A stretch of 64,000 nucleotides of DNA. It comes from Pelargonium x hortorum. Lineage: Eukaryota; Streptophyta; Magnoliopsida; Geraniales; Geraniaceae. How positions within the stretch are numbered: position 1 is the stretch's first letter; the number at the start of each line of letters is the position of its first letter. Shown here one piece after another: positions 24,233 to 36,262 of the stretch. The notes under the pieces are model-generated. The model did not search any database. It was not told the origin of the DNA and worked only from the letters and a program-made list of their open reading frames with translations. The position numbers and the translations under genes were made by a program. The stretch covers positions 1 through 64,000 of the forward strand of contig JAYMTJ010000049.1 in the NCBI GenBank assembly GCA_036897525.1, written 5' to 3'.

Positions 24233-26712
24233 TATACGTGACTTTATTAAGTTTTTTTTCAAAGGTAGTCTGTATCTTATATAGAATAGGATTATAGTTT
24301 TGAGAGTTCTTAATGTGTAATATTGAGGCTCTCCTGGATCATTTATATAGCTAAATTTTCTATAATATAAGGTAGGGTTTCGACGATGTTTGTAGAAGGC
24401 CCTCTAATACAAAAAACTGTGTAGGGGCTAGTCTAATATAATATCTCTTGTTTATTCTTTAATATCAATGCTGTCAAAAAAAAAAAGGTAATATTCCACC
24501 ATTGTCCAGGAGCCATAAGCCTAAAAGAAAACAGGTTTTCCTCACTTTCTCTTTCTGGTAAAAGCTGCTTCTACGTAAATTGCTATGAAATACCGGGGCT
24601 TATAACTGCTAACTTTGAAAAGTCAAAGTATGAGACTTAGAATTCTTTCTTGTTAAGGGCTGGAATTCTGCCATAAAAGTAGAAACTATGAAGTACAGGT
24701 ACGTTTGTCAAACAAGAAACCTTTGCGGATCCTTTAATTAAGGAATAACCTGTAAGTGATGGGGCTTTGAACCTTTAGATTTGTGACTTGGTATATATAT
24801 ACTAATTGATAGAAGTTTTTTTGCACGGGAGAGTTATGTTATTTAGTACCCCTTTCTACTAAAGTCATTTTCTAATATTATGCTTTCATAAGTCTAAGTT
24901 AAAGATAAGAGTCTAGGAAATTCGTAGCTTTATAGGAAATTTTAGAGTTAAAGGAGTCTATAAAAAAAACTAGTATTTGTTTGTATAGCCCCTTACTTTT
25001 GCTTTTGTCAGTGCTTTTTTTATAATTCAAATTTGTGTTGACTCACTTTTTAAGGTTACTCTACTGAACTGAATTGAGTAATAAAGTTTTCTAATAGTTA
25101 GTAGTTACGTGTGCATACATTTCAACTAAACTTATAAATAGACTTTTTTTATACCTAGAAAAGAATCTCAATAAAAGGGGCTGTTGACTCAAGCTTTAGA
25201 TAACCGGTACCGCACGAAAACTTCTAAAATAAAGGGATAAAGACAGATTCCTTATGTAATATACTGTACTTAAAAGAAATGACTTATAACTAGAAGAGGA
25301 AGGCCCTGTTAAACTTACCTACTTAGTTGTCTAAATCCAATCCTAGCTAAGCTAATTTCTTAAGTAGGAAAATACTTGAGGAAGACTATAGGGAAGGTTA
25401 GAAAATCCTTCTTTATTAGCTGCCATAAACGACCTTAAATGAAATTAGTAAGAGGAAACTTGATGTACTAAAAATGCTATCTACTGCAAGCATTAGGGAA
25501 TTCCTTACTACGAACACTAAAACTAAATAACTTAAAAGGGAATTTTTATAAAAGTGAAGTTATACAACTTCCTCCATTACCAGGGGTTGTAGTATCCAGA
25601 ATCTCTAAAATCTCAGGGAATCCTAGGAGAATAAGTAAGAGAAAGAGAGAGCTAACTGCTCTTCTAATCCTACATTGTGTGTGAGATAGTAAAGGAGAGG
25701 TAGAAAAGTTTTGCCGTATCGGATATTTATTTCGAAGTTATGAAGAGTAACAGAAACAAAGTAGGGCTGCCAGAAAGCAAGTACAGGAGTATGAGTAAGA
25801 GTAGCAAACAAGTTAAGGAGAGGTCTTATGGGACTTGTATTCCTGTATTCTGGTTAATGAGGTAGTAAAGGAAGAAAAAGAACTTAAGCTAAAGTCATTT
25901 GTTTCTAGTAGTAAAGTAAAAGTTAGGAAGAGTTTGAAAGCAGGTAATAAGTTAGTTGGCGGTACACTATCTCTTTAGTAAGTAAAATCAAGCAAGCTTG
26001 CCTTAGGTTTTCCTTTTTAGTAAGTAAGAAATGTCTTTTAGTTTGTCTTACTATTTATTTGTTCTATCTTTGTTTAGGAGTCTTATTAAAGTTTAAAGGA
26101 ATTCCTCTTTCTGATTGGCTCTCGATCTAAATGAAAAATATTTAGGGATATAAGAAGGAAGCACTTACTATTTTTCCCAAGTATTTTAGTTAGCTCCTAT
26201 GTTTCGGATTTAAGGCTAAGGAAATAGAATACATTTATTTAAAAGACAGGGGTTTCTCTAGCTTCACTTTATAAGTTAAGTCTTGAATATTGAATAAAAA
26301 GGATTCCTGTTAAGTAAGGATTTCAAGTCTAAGGTATATCTTAAAGGGGGGCACTCCTAAGCTTTTTTAAGTCCTGGATATTCCTCTTTGAGTGAGATAG
26401 AAAAACCTTAAGTAGGGTAGGTGTTTTACAAAAGAAAGTCTTATGATAGGATTTTGAGTTAGGATTAGGAATCAAGAGGAAGTCTATAAATAGAAAAGGT
26501 AGAAAAGGGAACCCTAAAAAATCTTCTTCCACTAGAAATAGAATCGAAAGAATTTCTAGGAGATAGTTTACAGGTATACTTAAAAAAAAGGCTCCAAAGA
26601 AGGTTATATCTATAAAAGGAGCTCCTTCTTCTGCTATTCAGTTGTTAAATCTCAGGGGAATGCAGTAAGTAGGAAAGGTTTCTATTTTAGTTTTATGGGA
26701 ATGGTTCTAAAC
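24233..26712. other. gene-free DNA, type I to type II transition
   Basis: No supportable gene. Up to about 25.6 kb this is AT-rich spacer. After that it becomes purine-rich, with words such as AGTAAGTAAG and AGCAAGTA and a piece at about 25740-25810 that resembles the minisatellite family (TATGAGTAAGAG). The AGCAAACAAGTTAAGGA word near 25804 is nearly repeated at 20394. Confidence 0.45.
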
Positions 26713-26784
26713 CAGGTATTCCTCAGGGCAGGTAGAGCTCTAAGAAAGGGTATGCATAAGAAAGCAAGTAGTACAAATAGGAAG
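26713..26784 (+). repeat. degenerate minisatellite, copy C
   Basis: Three to four units read GGTATTCCTCAG, GGTAGAGCTCTAAGAAA, GGTATGCATAAGAAAGCAAG and so on. GTAGAGCTCTAAGAAA parallels GTATAGCTCTAAGGAAA of copy A, and GGTATGCATAAGA is identical in both. Same strand as copy A, about 6.9 kb away. Confidence 0.5.
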
Positions 26785-27293
26785 TTGGTGGGGGTACTAA
26801 GATTAAGATAAGAGATCTCAATTCAAGTTAATGAGTTTACAGGTTTCTGATTCCAGATAGTAGAAAAGTAAGTAATTCTAAAAACATAGTAAATATTGTA
26901 TTGACCCTAAAAGTCTTAAAGGGCAAGACATTAAGAGTTAGTTGGATTCCGGAAGTTTAAGCTGAAGCGGCTGGGTAACTATAAAGAAAGAAGTTGCCTG
27001 TTCCTCTGTTTCCAGTAAGGGGCAATGGTAGAGAACTCAAGTATAGAGATAAGGTTTTCTTCTCCTTTTTTCTTTGCTAATCCAGTTTTAAGTCAAAAGG
27101 TCTAGCTGATTGAGAGGCTCTTAATAGGAAAAGTTTCCGATAGAACTGGGTGTAGGTTTTAGAGAAAGGACTTTACAAAGGCAGTTGCCCCGGAATGAGC
27201 TGCTCAACTTTAGATTAGAGGGGTTTAGTAAAGGATAACTTTCTTGTTGGACTTTACAGGTGTTTAAGATCAAAGTTTAGGGAGAGTATGGCT

Positions 27294-27414
27294 AAGCTAA
27301 GAGTAAGATACGGATTTAGAGTACTGCTAAGTAAGACTCAGAAAGGTTTACAGAAAGCAGGTAGAGAAGTCAGTAAGAGGGTGCTGGCTGTAAGGTTTGA
27401 ATGTTCTACTTGTT
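27294..27414 (+). repeat. degenerate minisatellite, copy B
   Basis: A purine-rich array begins GAGTATGGCTAAGCTAAGAG. It is followed by repeated AAG-containing units and CAGTAAGAGG, then by ATGTTCTACTTGTT at 27401-27414. Copy A has the same order: a GTATGGCT start, GAGTAAGAGG near its end, ATGTTCTACTTGTT after it, and later TTTCCCG. The shared order over more than 100 bp indicates that A and B are diverged copies of one repeat block rather than chance low complexity. Confidence 0.5.
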
Positions 27415-28829
27415 GTTCCCTTGTTTCCCGTTTTACCAACTCCCAATAATAAAACATTTGGAATAGAAAGACCTAAAACAATAACATTTAGTAAATAAAA
27501 GAAGGTAAAGTCTCTGTTATTCTGTATTGCTTGCTTATTCTGGTACACTTAGTTTAGAATATAGAAAAAGGAAGAGCTTCTGTTTTCTACTTTAAAAAGC
27601 CTTAAGAAAAGAAAACCTTTCAAATAGTAACCTCTGGATTAAGTCAAAAACCCCTGTTTCTCCCTAAAAACCAAGCATCCCGTATTCAAATAAAGATAGA
27701 ACTTTACAGAGATTTAGTAATGAAAAATTTCTTTTTATAAAAAGACTCGTTGTATATTGTAAGATCGATGCTTTCATTATGCCATATTAACCTTAGATGC
27801 TAGCGAAAGAAAAGGACAAACCCTTTGAACTTGTAGTTAAGAAAGTTTTAAGAGCAAAACTGGAGTATTTATAATTTTTGTATTATCAAAGGAGGAATAC
27901 GGGTTCTTTTTTACAAACACAACACACAATTCTTATCCAATCTCAAAAACTTCTTTTATAAATAAAAAACTACTTGATTCCATCAACCAATACCTTAAGT
28001 AATTGAATTAGAAGCTAAAGCCTTAACTTTTCCTTACCAAAAAAGTGTTTCGTTCTCGTTACTCTATAATTAGAGGACACATTTATTTACCTTGATAGTA
28101 CTTTCCTTGAGAATATCTCTCATAATCTGTTTGCACTCTTGAAGGCTAACTATTCTACGTAATTGAAAGCTAAAAAGATTCTGGCAATTCTCTGTATGAC
28201 TAAGCAAATATCCATGTATTTATTTATCCATGTATTTCGGAGATAAAACGGTACATCAACTTATTCTTTGTAATGCAATAATTATTTCTATTTAATACTC
28301 CTATTTTACATTTTAAGATGATAAAAATCTCATTAGCAAATAAATATACTAGAAGCACTAACCAAGTAGCTTACACGAAATCAAACTCTTTAGTATGATA
28401 CGTTGCTTTTACGATCTTTTTTGTTAAAATGAGTCTACTTTTCTTATTAAATTAAAAGGCCTCCTGTTAGAATTTATTTTGAGTCATTTTATCATAAGTA
28501 TGGAATGTAAGTAGGGGCTTGGTTATTTTGACTTTGCTAAAGTTACAGCTAATTTGTAAAATTCTATGAGTCTTTTGTTACTAGAACAATTGGGGCAGAA
28601 AGCTCTTCTATTGCAAACAAGAAGTCTATTTACTATATAATATTAGGAATGTCTCCCTTTTAACAAAATATATCTATTAAATTAGAATAGCAGCTTGGGA
28701 ACCCCCTTGTCTGTTAGAAAAAAAGCTTGAGACTCTTAGATCTTGGCTAAGTCGTCCCTTGGGTAAATGAAATTACCAGGATTCTTAAGAAGGTGGGCTT
28801 TAGCTTTTCCCTTATTTATAGGAAATCCC
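27415..28829. other. gene-free AT-rich type I DNA
   Basis: No supportable gene. This is among the most AT-rich parts of the window. Nothing resembling an rRNA, intron or protein gene was seen. Confidence 0.55.
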
Positions 28830-28901
28830 AGCAATGACTCGACTTGAACCCACGCATGACGAGCAAACTGACCAATGCTCTACCAACCGAGCTTTCTTCT
28901 A
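28830..28901 (-). pseudogene. tRNA-like pseudogene (Asn- or Lys-like)
   Basis: The minus strand has a near-perfect D-arm, AGCTCGGTTGGTAGAGCA. Then exactly 27 bases separate it from the T-loop TTCAAGT, which is the spacing of a class I tRNA. The anticodon position reads GTT inside CAGTTTG, but the anticodon stem does not pair, the T-stem is broken, and the acceptor ends do not match. Spacing is conserved while pairing is lost, so substitutions rather than indels dominate the decay. The D-arm and GCATTGG resemble plant mitochondrial tRNA-Lys. Confidence 0.45.
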
Positions 28902-31900
28902 AAACCGTACACTTCACTACTTAAGAGAGTCATAAAACATAACTATTCACTTGAATATACAGGAAAATGACTCTTTTGTATTGTACAGAGGTGTGCTGTG
29001 CTATTTTTAGTTACGATGCATCTAGAAAAAAGGGGTAATTTAATATAAAAAATGACTTTTGTCTTGTAAGAAGAAAAGAAGATAGTCTTTTTATTGGCCA
29101 GCTTAGCTCTTCGAAACTATAAAACGCCGTTAATTTAAAGGGGGTTCCCGTACAAGAAATTTAGTCAAATTCTTTATAGTTTCTAGGGGGCAGCCTCTCT
29201 TGAGTGTCTCACTTCTTTTTTTTACTGCCGAACACCTTTTAGTTTACTTTAAAAAAAGAATAATAATTTTAATTTATTAGTAAACTAATAAGATTCCGCA
29301 TCATAGATATCAAATAGAACCTAAATGAATTCGAGATTGCTTGGTCTAACTCATTCCCCAGTCAATATCTTTTAGGATAATACAATATATTTCTTTTTTA
29401 CGAGTTCAAGCTTAATTTCCTATTGGTTAAATTAGCTAAATAGTATTTAAGATAACTCGGTATAGTAAAAGTAAAGCCGGGCTCACGTCTAGTAAGAATA
29501 TAAAAAAAGGAAGATAACTAGAACAAAAATAGGGACCCTTTTCAAAGATTCGATACTTATCTTAAATTCTGAATGTTGTCGGTTCAAATCCTATCGGTGG
29601 ATAATAAGGACTCCGAGGTACGTGAAACATAAAGCCTATTTTCAGCAAGAATACGAAAGGGTTGGTTATAGTATTTTGTAAAGAGCACAGCGAGAGAATG
29701 TCTTGGGGTTTGAATCTAAAGGTTTTTAAGTCTAATAGTTTTTTTCTTACTTTCATACCTAGTAACTTGACCATACTCTGATTACTTGCCAGCTTTATTT
29801 GACCCTATAATATAATTTACTACGAGACCTACCCATCCTCCTATCGTGTCTAAGCAATCAGTTTCAACTCAATTTTTGAAAGTTGGAACCCCTGGTGAAG
29901 ATAGGCAAAGAAAGTTAACAATTGCAAAACGGATAAAAAAAAAAAGGGGCTTCTAATTTCCGAGCATGTTTATTCTCGTTAGGAGGACTCCCTACCACTC
30001 ATTCTACTAGAGTAAGTCAAGTATAATTAAAAAACTTACTGTATGCCTTTTTTTAATACGTTATATCGTGTATAAAATCCTGCTATGTAATAAAATATTT
30101 TAATCTCGAGCTATCAAATGAGTCTTTACCTATTTTCGACCCTATTCCTTCCACTCCTATACTTTATTCTAAAAAAGTACATGTTTTTCCCTTTGCATCT
30201 ATTGACATATAAGATAAGTGTGACATTATTATAGACCTAAGTTTTTTCGGTGCTATGCTCTACCTAGCTTTATTATTTAGCTAAAGCCGATCCCCGTATG
30301 GCGCGTCTCGAAGGGCCTGCATCCTGGAATAGTAAAGAGAGAGCTCTTGTTCGTGAGTTCGAATAAAATTATATAATCTTAAAATGTTAAAAAGAAAAGA
30401 AATCTTAGGCTTACGGACATTTTCATGCATATCCCAATTCCGGGAAGAAGGGTACAGTTAACCTCACACAGTCTGAGAGAGCTCCAACTCATTCTCTTCG
30501 TTAGCACTTTGCTTTGGGTTAAAAAGCTACACCTATAAAGGACTGGCGAAATCTGAACTAAGTCAGGATACACTTAAAATTTTTAATAGTTAAGGATTTC
30601 CATATCATAAATAAGATTAAGAAAGAGAAGCTATATCTGCTCCCAATCTTGACACTGCATAGGGGAACACTCGCTTTTAAAACTAGTCTTTATTGGGACC
30701 CTACTTGGTTTTCGTGTCATAATTGCAGAAAATCTAAGGGTTACTGCGCGTGTTTGTAGTATGACGCACCATATTTTATATTAATAAAAAGCTGTTTTGG
30801 ATTAATAAATAAAAAAGCTCTGTGAGATTAGGATACATCCTAGTACAATGGGATTCTATTTGATTCAGATAACTTGTTTAGTTAGATTGAAATTAAAGGC
30901 TTTTTTAGCTTATGTAATTAAAAAAGGAGACCCGCGGTAAAACAAACATACTTATGGAATATACACCCAAGCGGTACCGGTCGTAGGAATCTATATGCAA
31001 AGGTTCCTTTTTTACATATGATATAGTAGAAGAATAAAAAGTCATAACAGTTAGATAACAAGTCGGTGTATTTTAGTAGCAATTTTGTGTCGATTTGTAG
31101 AGTAAATGTGCGAGTTGTGGAACAGTAAGAAAATCCAGGGATTAGAATTTAGAAAGCTACTTAATATTGTCAAAAAGCTAATTGAGGGTTCCTTTGATTT
31201 GAAGGATAAAAAGACAACTTTTTTGTAATAAATCCATTATTAATTAGGAGAGTGCTTTGTGCCTAGATTTACTCCAAATAGATAGCTAACAAAAGTCATT
31301 TAGTATATAAGGAGGAGTTCCCAAGATAGAAATTTATCGTGTATGCGGATTGTTAGTACTATTTTTGTACTCAATATCTACTATTTTTTACCAAATTCTT
31401 CACTTATTATTATAAATGTTAGCTTATCCTCTTTATGAGCTGGCTAAAAGGCTTTTTTACGAGTAGCAGAATTGTATGCTTTTGGGGATATTACATATAT
31501 TTTCTATTCTTTTTCGATAATAAAAATGGATACACGATAAAGGACTTAACAAAAGAAAAAAGAAGGAAAAGCTCTTATCTTAGATAAGGTAAAAGGGATT
31601 CTATATATTGAGCCAATACCCCTTGTAATCTTATTACAGTCTTCTCTAACCTTCCTGAAGCGCCCTTTACTTATTAAAATCACCTATATAAGAAATACCT
31701 GTTTATAGCCTCAGTTCTTGTTTGAAAGTTAGTAAAATAAAAGAAATTGAAATATCTCCTCCCATCCCAGGTTGATACTCGGTAATGCAAGAGCCTCGTC
31801 CGTCGGAAAGTTATAGGTTCAAAATACCTCTCATGGAATACCGCAACCCAAAACTTAGCTTTTTTTTTTATTTGTGAATGCTTTTCTAAGAGATTCAGAA

Positions 31901-32663
31901 ACTAGCCACTTCTTACCAAGAACGACAAGAAAATCTTGCCCTTTCAACCCCTTCTAATGAAAGAAGCTAAGTAGCTCTCGTCAAAGGCATACAAAGGTCA
32001 TACTAAAAAATTCTACGGAAAGGGGTCGGGCCGCAGTAAAAGAAAAAGCGTAAAGTTGTCTTCTGAAACTTAGTAGGAATTCGCCGCTAATAACGAGATT
32101 GTCTTCAAAAGAGCTTTCCTGGGAATAATCTTAGAGTTTCCTTTTTTGGGACTTGAATTCAAATTGACTTAATTCCTTACTCTTACTCATATTGCTAATT
32201 ATTCTAAGCGATTTCATTCGATCCGTATTTGCAAGTTAATAAGAATAAAGACTAAAAAAAAGCTTCATAATAGATAAAGAGCCTGCTCTAAGGAATGAAA
32301 TATAACCCCAACTAAAGTATAAAATGATAGGATTAAGCACTCTTGAAAAGCGAGGCCTATATAGATGAGGTATAGAAACTTAACATTTAATTAGTAGTTT
32401 ATTAAGTCTGAAATATCGGAGTGAGAAACCTTGTACAAAAATGAAATACACGACGAACCTGCCTGAAGTATACAGTAGAACCCCTAAATTATTCTTAAAA
32501 TCTTGGTACTCGGGAATATCAAAAGAGTCCTTTACCTTTAACTTATTTTGTCTTAAAGAAATTTCCTTATATTATATATTGGAGACCTGGATCGCTTTAA
32601 AAGATTAAAGAAGAGTTTGGGCGGGGACAGAGAAAGCTCTACTCTGTTTTAATTGAGTTTATG
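28902..32663. other. gene-free type I DNA with tRNA-like scraps
   Basis: No supportable protein gene. Two tRNA-3'-half-like scraps are visible on the plus strand. At 29565-29612, CTGAATGTTGTCGG-TTCAAAT-CCTAT resembles the end of initiator tRNA-Met. At 31778-31845, CTCGGTAATGC and TATAGG-TTCAAAA-TACC lie at tRNA-like spacing. Neither folds fully. The rest is AT-rich spacer. Confidence 0.4.
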
Positions 32664-32733
32664 TGGAGTAAAACGGTTCGAACTTTTGCGTGCCTATGTT
32701 CCTTGATGGAAAAACCACTCGGGATATACTCTT
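32664..32733 (-). pseudogene. trnQ: tRNA-Gln-like pseudogene
   Basis: The minus strand aligns with trnQ at both ends. The 5' part is GAGTATATCC-CGAGTGGT and the 3' part is GGCACGCAAAAG-TTCGAAC-CGTTTTACTCCA. The 3' acceptor TACTCCA is identical to that of the gene at 61561. The centre is rearranged: instead of CCGGT-TTTTGAT-ACCGG there is a small TTCC/GGAA hairpin, so the anticodon is lost. The variable-loop region (CACGC) has the ordinary five bases. With the copies at 6317 and 61561, this makes three trnQ-derived loci in one window. Confidence 0.55.
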
Positions 32734-33398
32734 AAACGTAAGGTTTGGAGCTTTTAGTTTTAGTATAGTAAAGATAGATATTTATTACAATATTACTAAG
32801 ATAAAATGAGTATAAGTTAAAAGGCATCTTAAACACTCCAGTAAGTTTCCTATACTAACAAGAACAAGGCAATACAACTAGGAAAAACTCTACTTAAAAA
32901 AAAGTAGAGTATCAATTTTAGGAGTTAATTTTATCAACTCAGAACCATAAATTATGTCATTTTCTTAGTCTATATCTAGAATAAAATGACTGAGCTGCCA
33001 AATGTCCAAACTTCTTTTATTCTTCTTCCGTGTAATTACAAATTTCGTAGAGTTAAAAGAGGGCTAAAAAGGGACTAAACAGCTCTTTAATTTCTTACAG
33101 TTGATACCCTACCCTAACCTAAAGTGAGGTCAAAAGGATGAGCAAGCGTCTGCAACAGCTTATTACAGTACATAGTAAATATCTTTAAGAAATCTTAGGA
33201 TAACCTAGAATGGGTAGGGTATAAAAGTATTCTGAGGTTTTATTACTTAATACTATCCGTATTTTTCTTTTATTGGGAACCTTGGTAGCACATCCGGATC
33301 TCAGTAAAAAGGGAATTCATAGAAAGGTATGAAGTACTCAATGTATAGAATCATATACTCTACTTCTGTATAAATAGCAGACTGGGTAAGGATCTAGT

Positions 33399-33415
33399 TA
33401 TATATATATATATAT
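33399..33415. repeat. TA dinucleotide repeat
   Basis: About eight TA units in AT-rich spacer. No gene is adjacent. Confidence 0.8.
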
Positions 33416-34069
33416 GCTAAAAAGAGCCAAAATATAATAGTTAAGTCAAGTCAGATAGATCTGTTGCAATAGAGCTGCAGAGCGTTATCCGGATTTTTAG
33501 TAATTTAATCGTAGCACAAGTAAATTAAATAAAACCTTAAAATCTGTATAGTAGACATGCAGGCAAACAAGGGAGTGGTTTTGGTGTTTTGAGATAGTCA
33601 CAGGTTCTAATTTGAGTATTTATCTCTGAAACTAATGATCCCCAAAATTCTAATCAGCTTTTCACGTATATAACTCATGACCAAAAGGAACGCTCTTTTT
33701 TTAGAGAGATACCTTTTTTCAATAGTACCTAACCGAGACGCGAGATAACAATAATGGGTATACTTTCTTTTAGATTAGAAATCGGGATAAGATAATAAAG
33801 AAAAGACTCGCTTTTATTTCTTTAAGGTTAAAGAGAATTCTTCGTTTTAAAGTTAAAGGGTAATTAACTTTTATTAACTGGTCATTACTACTAGTTAATG
33901 CTTAACTTATTTGTCTGCTCATATAGGCAATTAATAACCAGCTACATATATTATGAATATGTCATATAGTCTTAGTGGTTATGTTAAACAAGGGTTTTCG
34001 AGGTGTATATGTAAGAAGTTAGTTACTTTCATTGCTCTTTCAGGGCAGTATACAATTTCTAATAAAGGG

Positions 34070-34342
34070 TTAGGTTTCTTTTACATCTAATAGTAAGTAG
34101 CTCACAGACAAGGTATTTAGGTTCCTCCTATAGAGAGCTGAGAGTTCACTCTTGCGAATTTTGTGAGGTATATTTATTCTAATATAAAGGGCCTCCGGAG
34201 AAGCAATCGTGCCAACTGCGTAAGCTCTGAGGATATAGGCAGTTAATAGGTCACATATAAGCCCTGTAGTAAAAGCCGGGACAAACCCCTTTATATTGAG
34301 CCCTAATTCGAAAGCATATTCTTGGTTAGAATAGCGGGTCAA
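34070..34342 (-). CDS. unrecognised open frame, 90 codons, doubtful
   Basis: A minus-strand open frame begins with TTG at 34342. It has mixed, non-repetitive composition with a hydrophobic middle (FTTGLICDLLTAYILRAYAV) and a basic tail (IPHKIRKSELSALYRRN). I recognise no family. It is slightly GC-richer than its surroundings. No promoter or ribosome-binding logic can be applied in a plant-type mitochondrion. It starts directly behind the intron-domain-V-like hairpin at 34343-34371 on the same strand, so it could be read as sequence following a decayed intron. That is speculation, and the frame may be chance. Confidence 0.15.
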   Translation of the reverse strand: MTRYSNQEYAFELGLNIKGFVPAFTTGLICDLLTAYILRAYAVGTIASPEALYIRINIPHKIRKSELSALYRRNLNTLSVSYLLLDVKET

Positions 34343-34371
34343 AATCCTATAGGAACTTTCTCATACGGATT
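34343..34371 (-). other. possible group II intron domain V relic
   Basis: The minus strand reads AATCC-G-TATGAG-AAAG-TTC-CT-ATA-GGATT. It can fold as a lower stem (AATCC/GGATT, TAT/ATA), a two-base bulge on the 3' side, a short upper stem and a four-base loop. It contains CCGTATGAG, the usual 5' core of plant mitochondrial domain V (GAGCCGTATGAG). The AGC triad and the 3' ACGG partner are missing, and no domain VI or intron boundary was identified. Weak. Confidence 0.2.
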
Positions 34372-35616
34372 CTCTACGGGAATATTCTTTATTCTTTATA
34401 GAAATAAAGAAGCGGAAAACATTTGTTCTATATAATCAAAAGAGACTTTACTTCAGATTCCAGATATAAAGATTTTAAGGAATAAAGTATAGTTTCATTC
34501 TGAGGGATTAAAGTCTATGGATAAGGAGTTTTAGAAGGAGTCCTTTGGTTTTAGTATTTCTATTTCTATAAAGTATTTACCAGTGTTATATTATAAAGGA
34601 ATTCTTAAGAGTAAGGCTTTCAATTCAAGATACAGATAGAGAGAATTCCCAGGCTTGAAAACATCTTAAAACGCACGATAAACTGGTGAAATGTAGGAAC
34701 ACGTTACGAGATACCTAAACTGCAGAAAAACAAAAGAATTTCTATAAACCTTGGCATTCTTCGATTGAATCTAAGGTTCCTTTTTCCTAAGTTCTTTACT
34801 ATCTATATTCTACACTTCTATACAATATAAGAATACTAATTACTTTACATATCTTAAAAGACTCTATACTACTAATACTAATAGGTAATATAGTTCCTTA
34901 CCATAAGAGGAATACATTAGCTACACGAAGTCCGGGTAGTACAGGCAACAACAAGACCAAAAATCTTTCCCTTACAAACTTACAAAGACAGGAATCTCCC
35001 TTCAGTCGGGTAAAAGGACTTACCAATATCTATGGCTCCTTCTTCCTTTTCGATAATCGCAGGGAACAAGAGGAGTATACCTTAATAGAACTAAAACCAT
35101 AAGACTATACTGTATACTGTCTATTACTACTTTCTCTATCTAACTAATAGTAACTTTACTTTTACATGTTTCTCTCCATACAAAGTTTTCCTATTCCCTA
35201 GGATCTTCCCTTTCTTCACTAACTCCCTTACTAGGACAGTTATATATATATTCCTATATATCCAGAAGAGTACTAATAAACAACAAGAACAAGGGTAAGT
35301 CATTAACAATTAAGAAGAGCAGGAAGAAGTAAGTCAAGAATCAAGACAAAGAAAGAAGTCAAAGGCATAAGTGTTTGTCTCTCATAGTGTAAGCCTAAAA
35401 CTACTATATAACTCCTTCGCAAAGCGCTTCAGTTGGTAATAGTAACACTGTCTAAACCCTACAAGGATTATAAGCTCCCGTGTCAATAACTACAAGAACA
35501 ATGAGAGTAATCTCCGACTATTATAACTTACCTATACTATCTATAACAATTAGAACAACTGTCTATAGACTATCTTAAACTATTACTCTAACTAATATAA
35601 ATAACACATAAATAAA
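34372..35616. other. gene-free type II, CTA- and AAC/AAG-rich DNA
   Basis: No supportable gene. From about 34.75 kb the plus strand is dominated by A and C with words such as TACTACTAATACTAATAGG and AACAACAAGAACAAGGG. Similar CTA-rich stretches occur at 35.9-36.1, 39.7, 41.1 and 46.8 kb, so this looks like a dispersed low-complexity family. Translation of the AAG/AAC part is Lys/Asn-rich but broken by stops. Confidence 0.5.
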
Positions 35617-35767
35617 GGCTAGCTACAAGGACAGCGTATAAGGAATACAAGGGCTCATAAAAAAAAAAGAAGACTGCTAAGATAAAAGGTACTCCAGGTA
35701 TCAAGAAAAGTCCAGGTTATTATAAGAAAGAAGCTCCTGGGAAAGGTACAAGTATCAAGAAACAGAG
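35617..35767 (+). repeat. degenerate minisatellite, copy J
   Basis: Units include GCTAGCTACAAGGACAG, GGTACTCCA, GGTATCAAGAAAAG, GGTTATTATAAGAAAG and GGTACAAGTATCAAGAAAC. The 13-mer TAGCTACAAGGAC is shared exactly with copy A. One frame stays open for about 37 codons and gives a Gly/Pro/Lys pattern (GTPGIKKSPGYYKK). There is no start codon near its beginning. Whether this reflects coding descent or just a 3-bp-multiple repeat unit cannot be decided by eye. Confidence 0.5.
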
Positions 35768-35986
35768 TCATTTGGGTGGGGTATAAGGGTTCCTGTTCTA
35801 TCTAAATTTCTACATTTTTTCCTTCCTCAGGATCGGGTATATAATAACCTACTACTATTCCACTATAAGGTTTGTATTCTCTTTATTTATAGTAATAGCT
35901 ACTAAAACAAGAGAAAGATTGCCTTAAGTAATACTAATCTAATATTTTACTAATACAATATCTACCTATAGACTTCTTTATTAACT

Positions 35987-36033
35987 AGTCTTATTAGTTA
36001 TTACTATAGAAGACTCCTATAACTAATAAGACT
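35987..36033. repeat. 14-bp perfect inverted repeat (stem-loop)
   Basis: AGTCTTATTAGTTA at 35987-36000 is followed after 19 bases by its exact reverse complement TAACTAATAAGACT at 36020-36033. This is the longest perfect stem I found in the window. The loop is 36001-36019. It sits in the CTA-rich part of a type II block. There is no gene immediately upstream to which it could serve as a 3'-end stabiliser. Confidence 0.75.
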
Positions 36034-36262
36034 GTAATACAATAGAATACTTGCTACCTGCAATACGAAGTTCTATTAACCAAAAGCTATGTTACTAGTT
36101 AAAGCAGCCTCCGAGTGTAAGGAAAAGATTAACAGTCCTATTTCTTCAGCTTTCTAGTTCCAAATGAAAATCTAGGGATCTAAAAGAAAGAGCTGGTTTT
36201 ACCTGAATCCCACAATCCAGTTTAAAAGGGAGGGGGTTTTTAAGGTTAAAAATAGGAGGACT

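Noticed and set aside
29562-29774. Minus-strand frame ending in a PIGFEPTTFRI-like peptide
   Set aside because: This peptide is the well-known false translation of a tRNA T-arm read in reverse. It supports a tRNA-like scrap at 29565-29612, not a protein.
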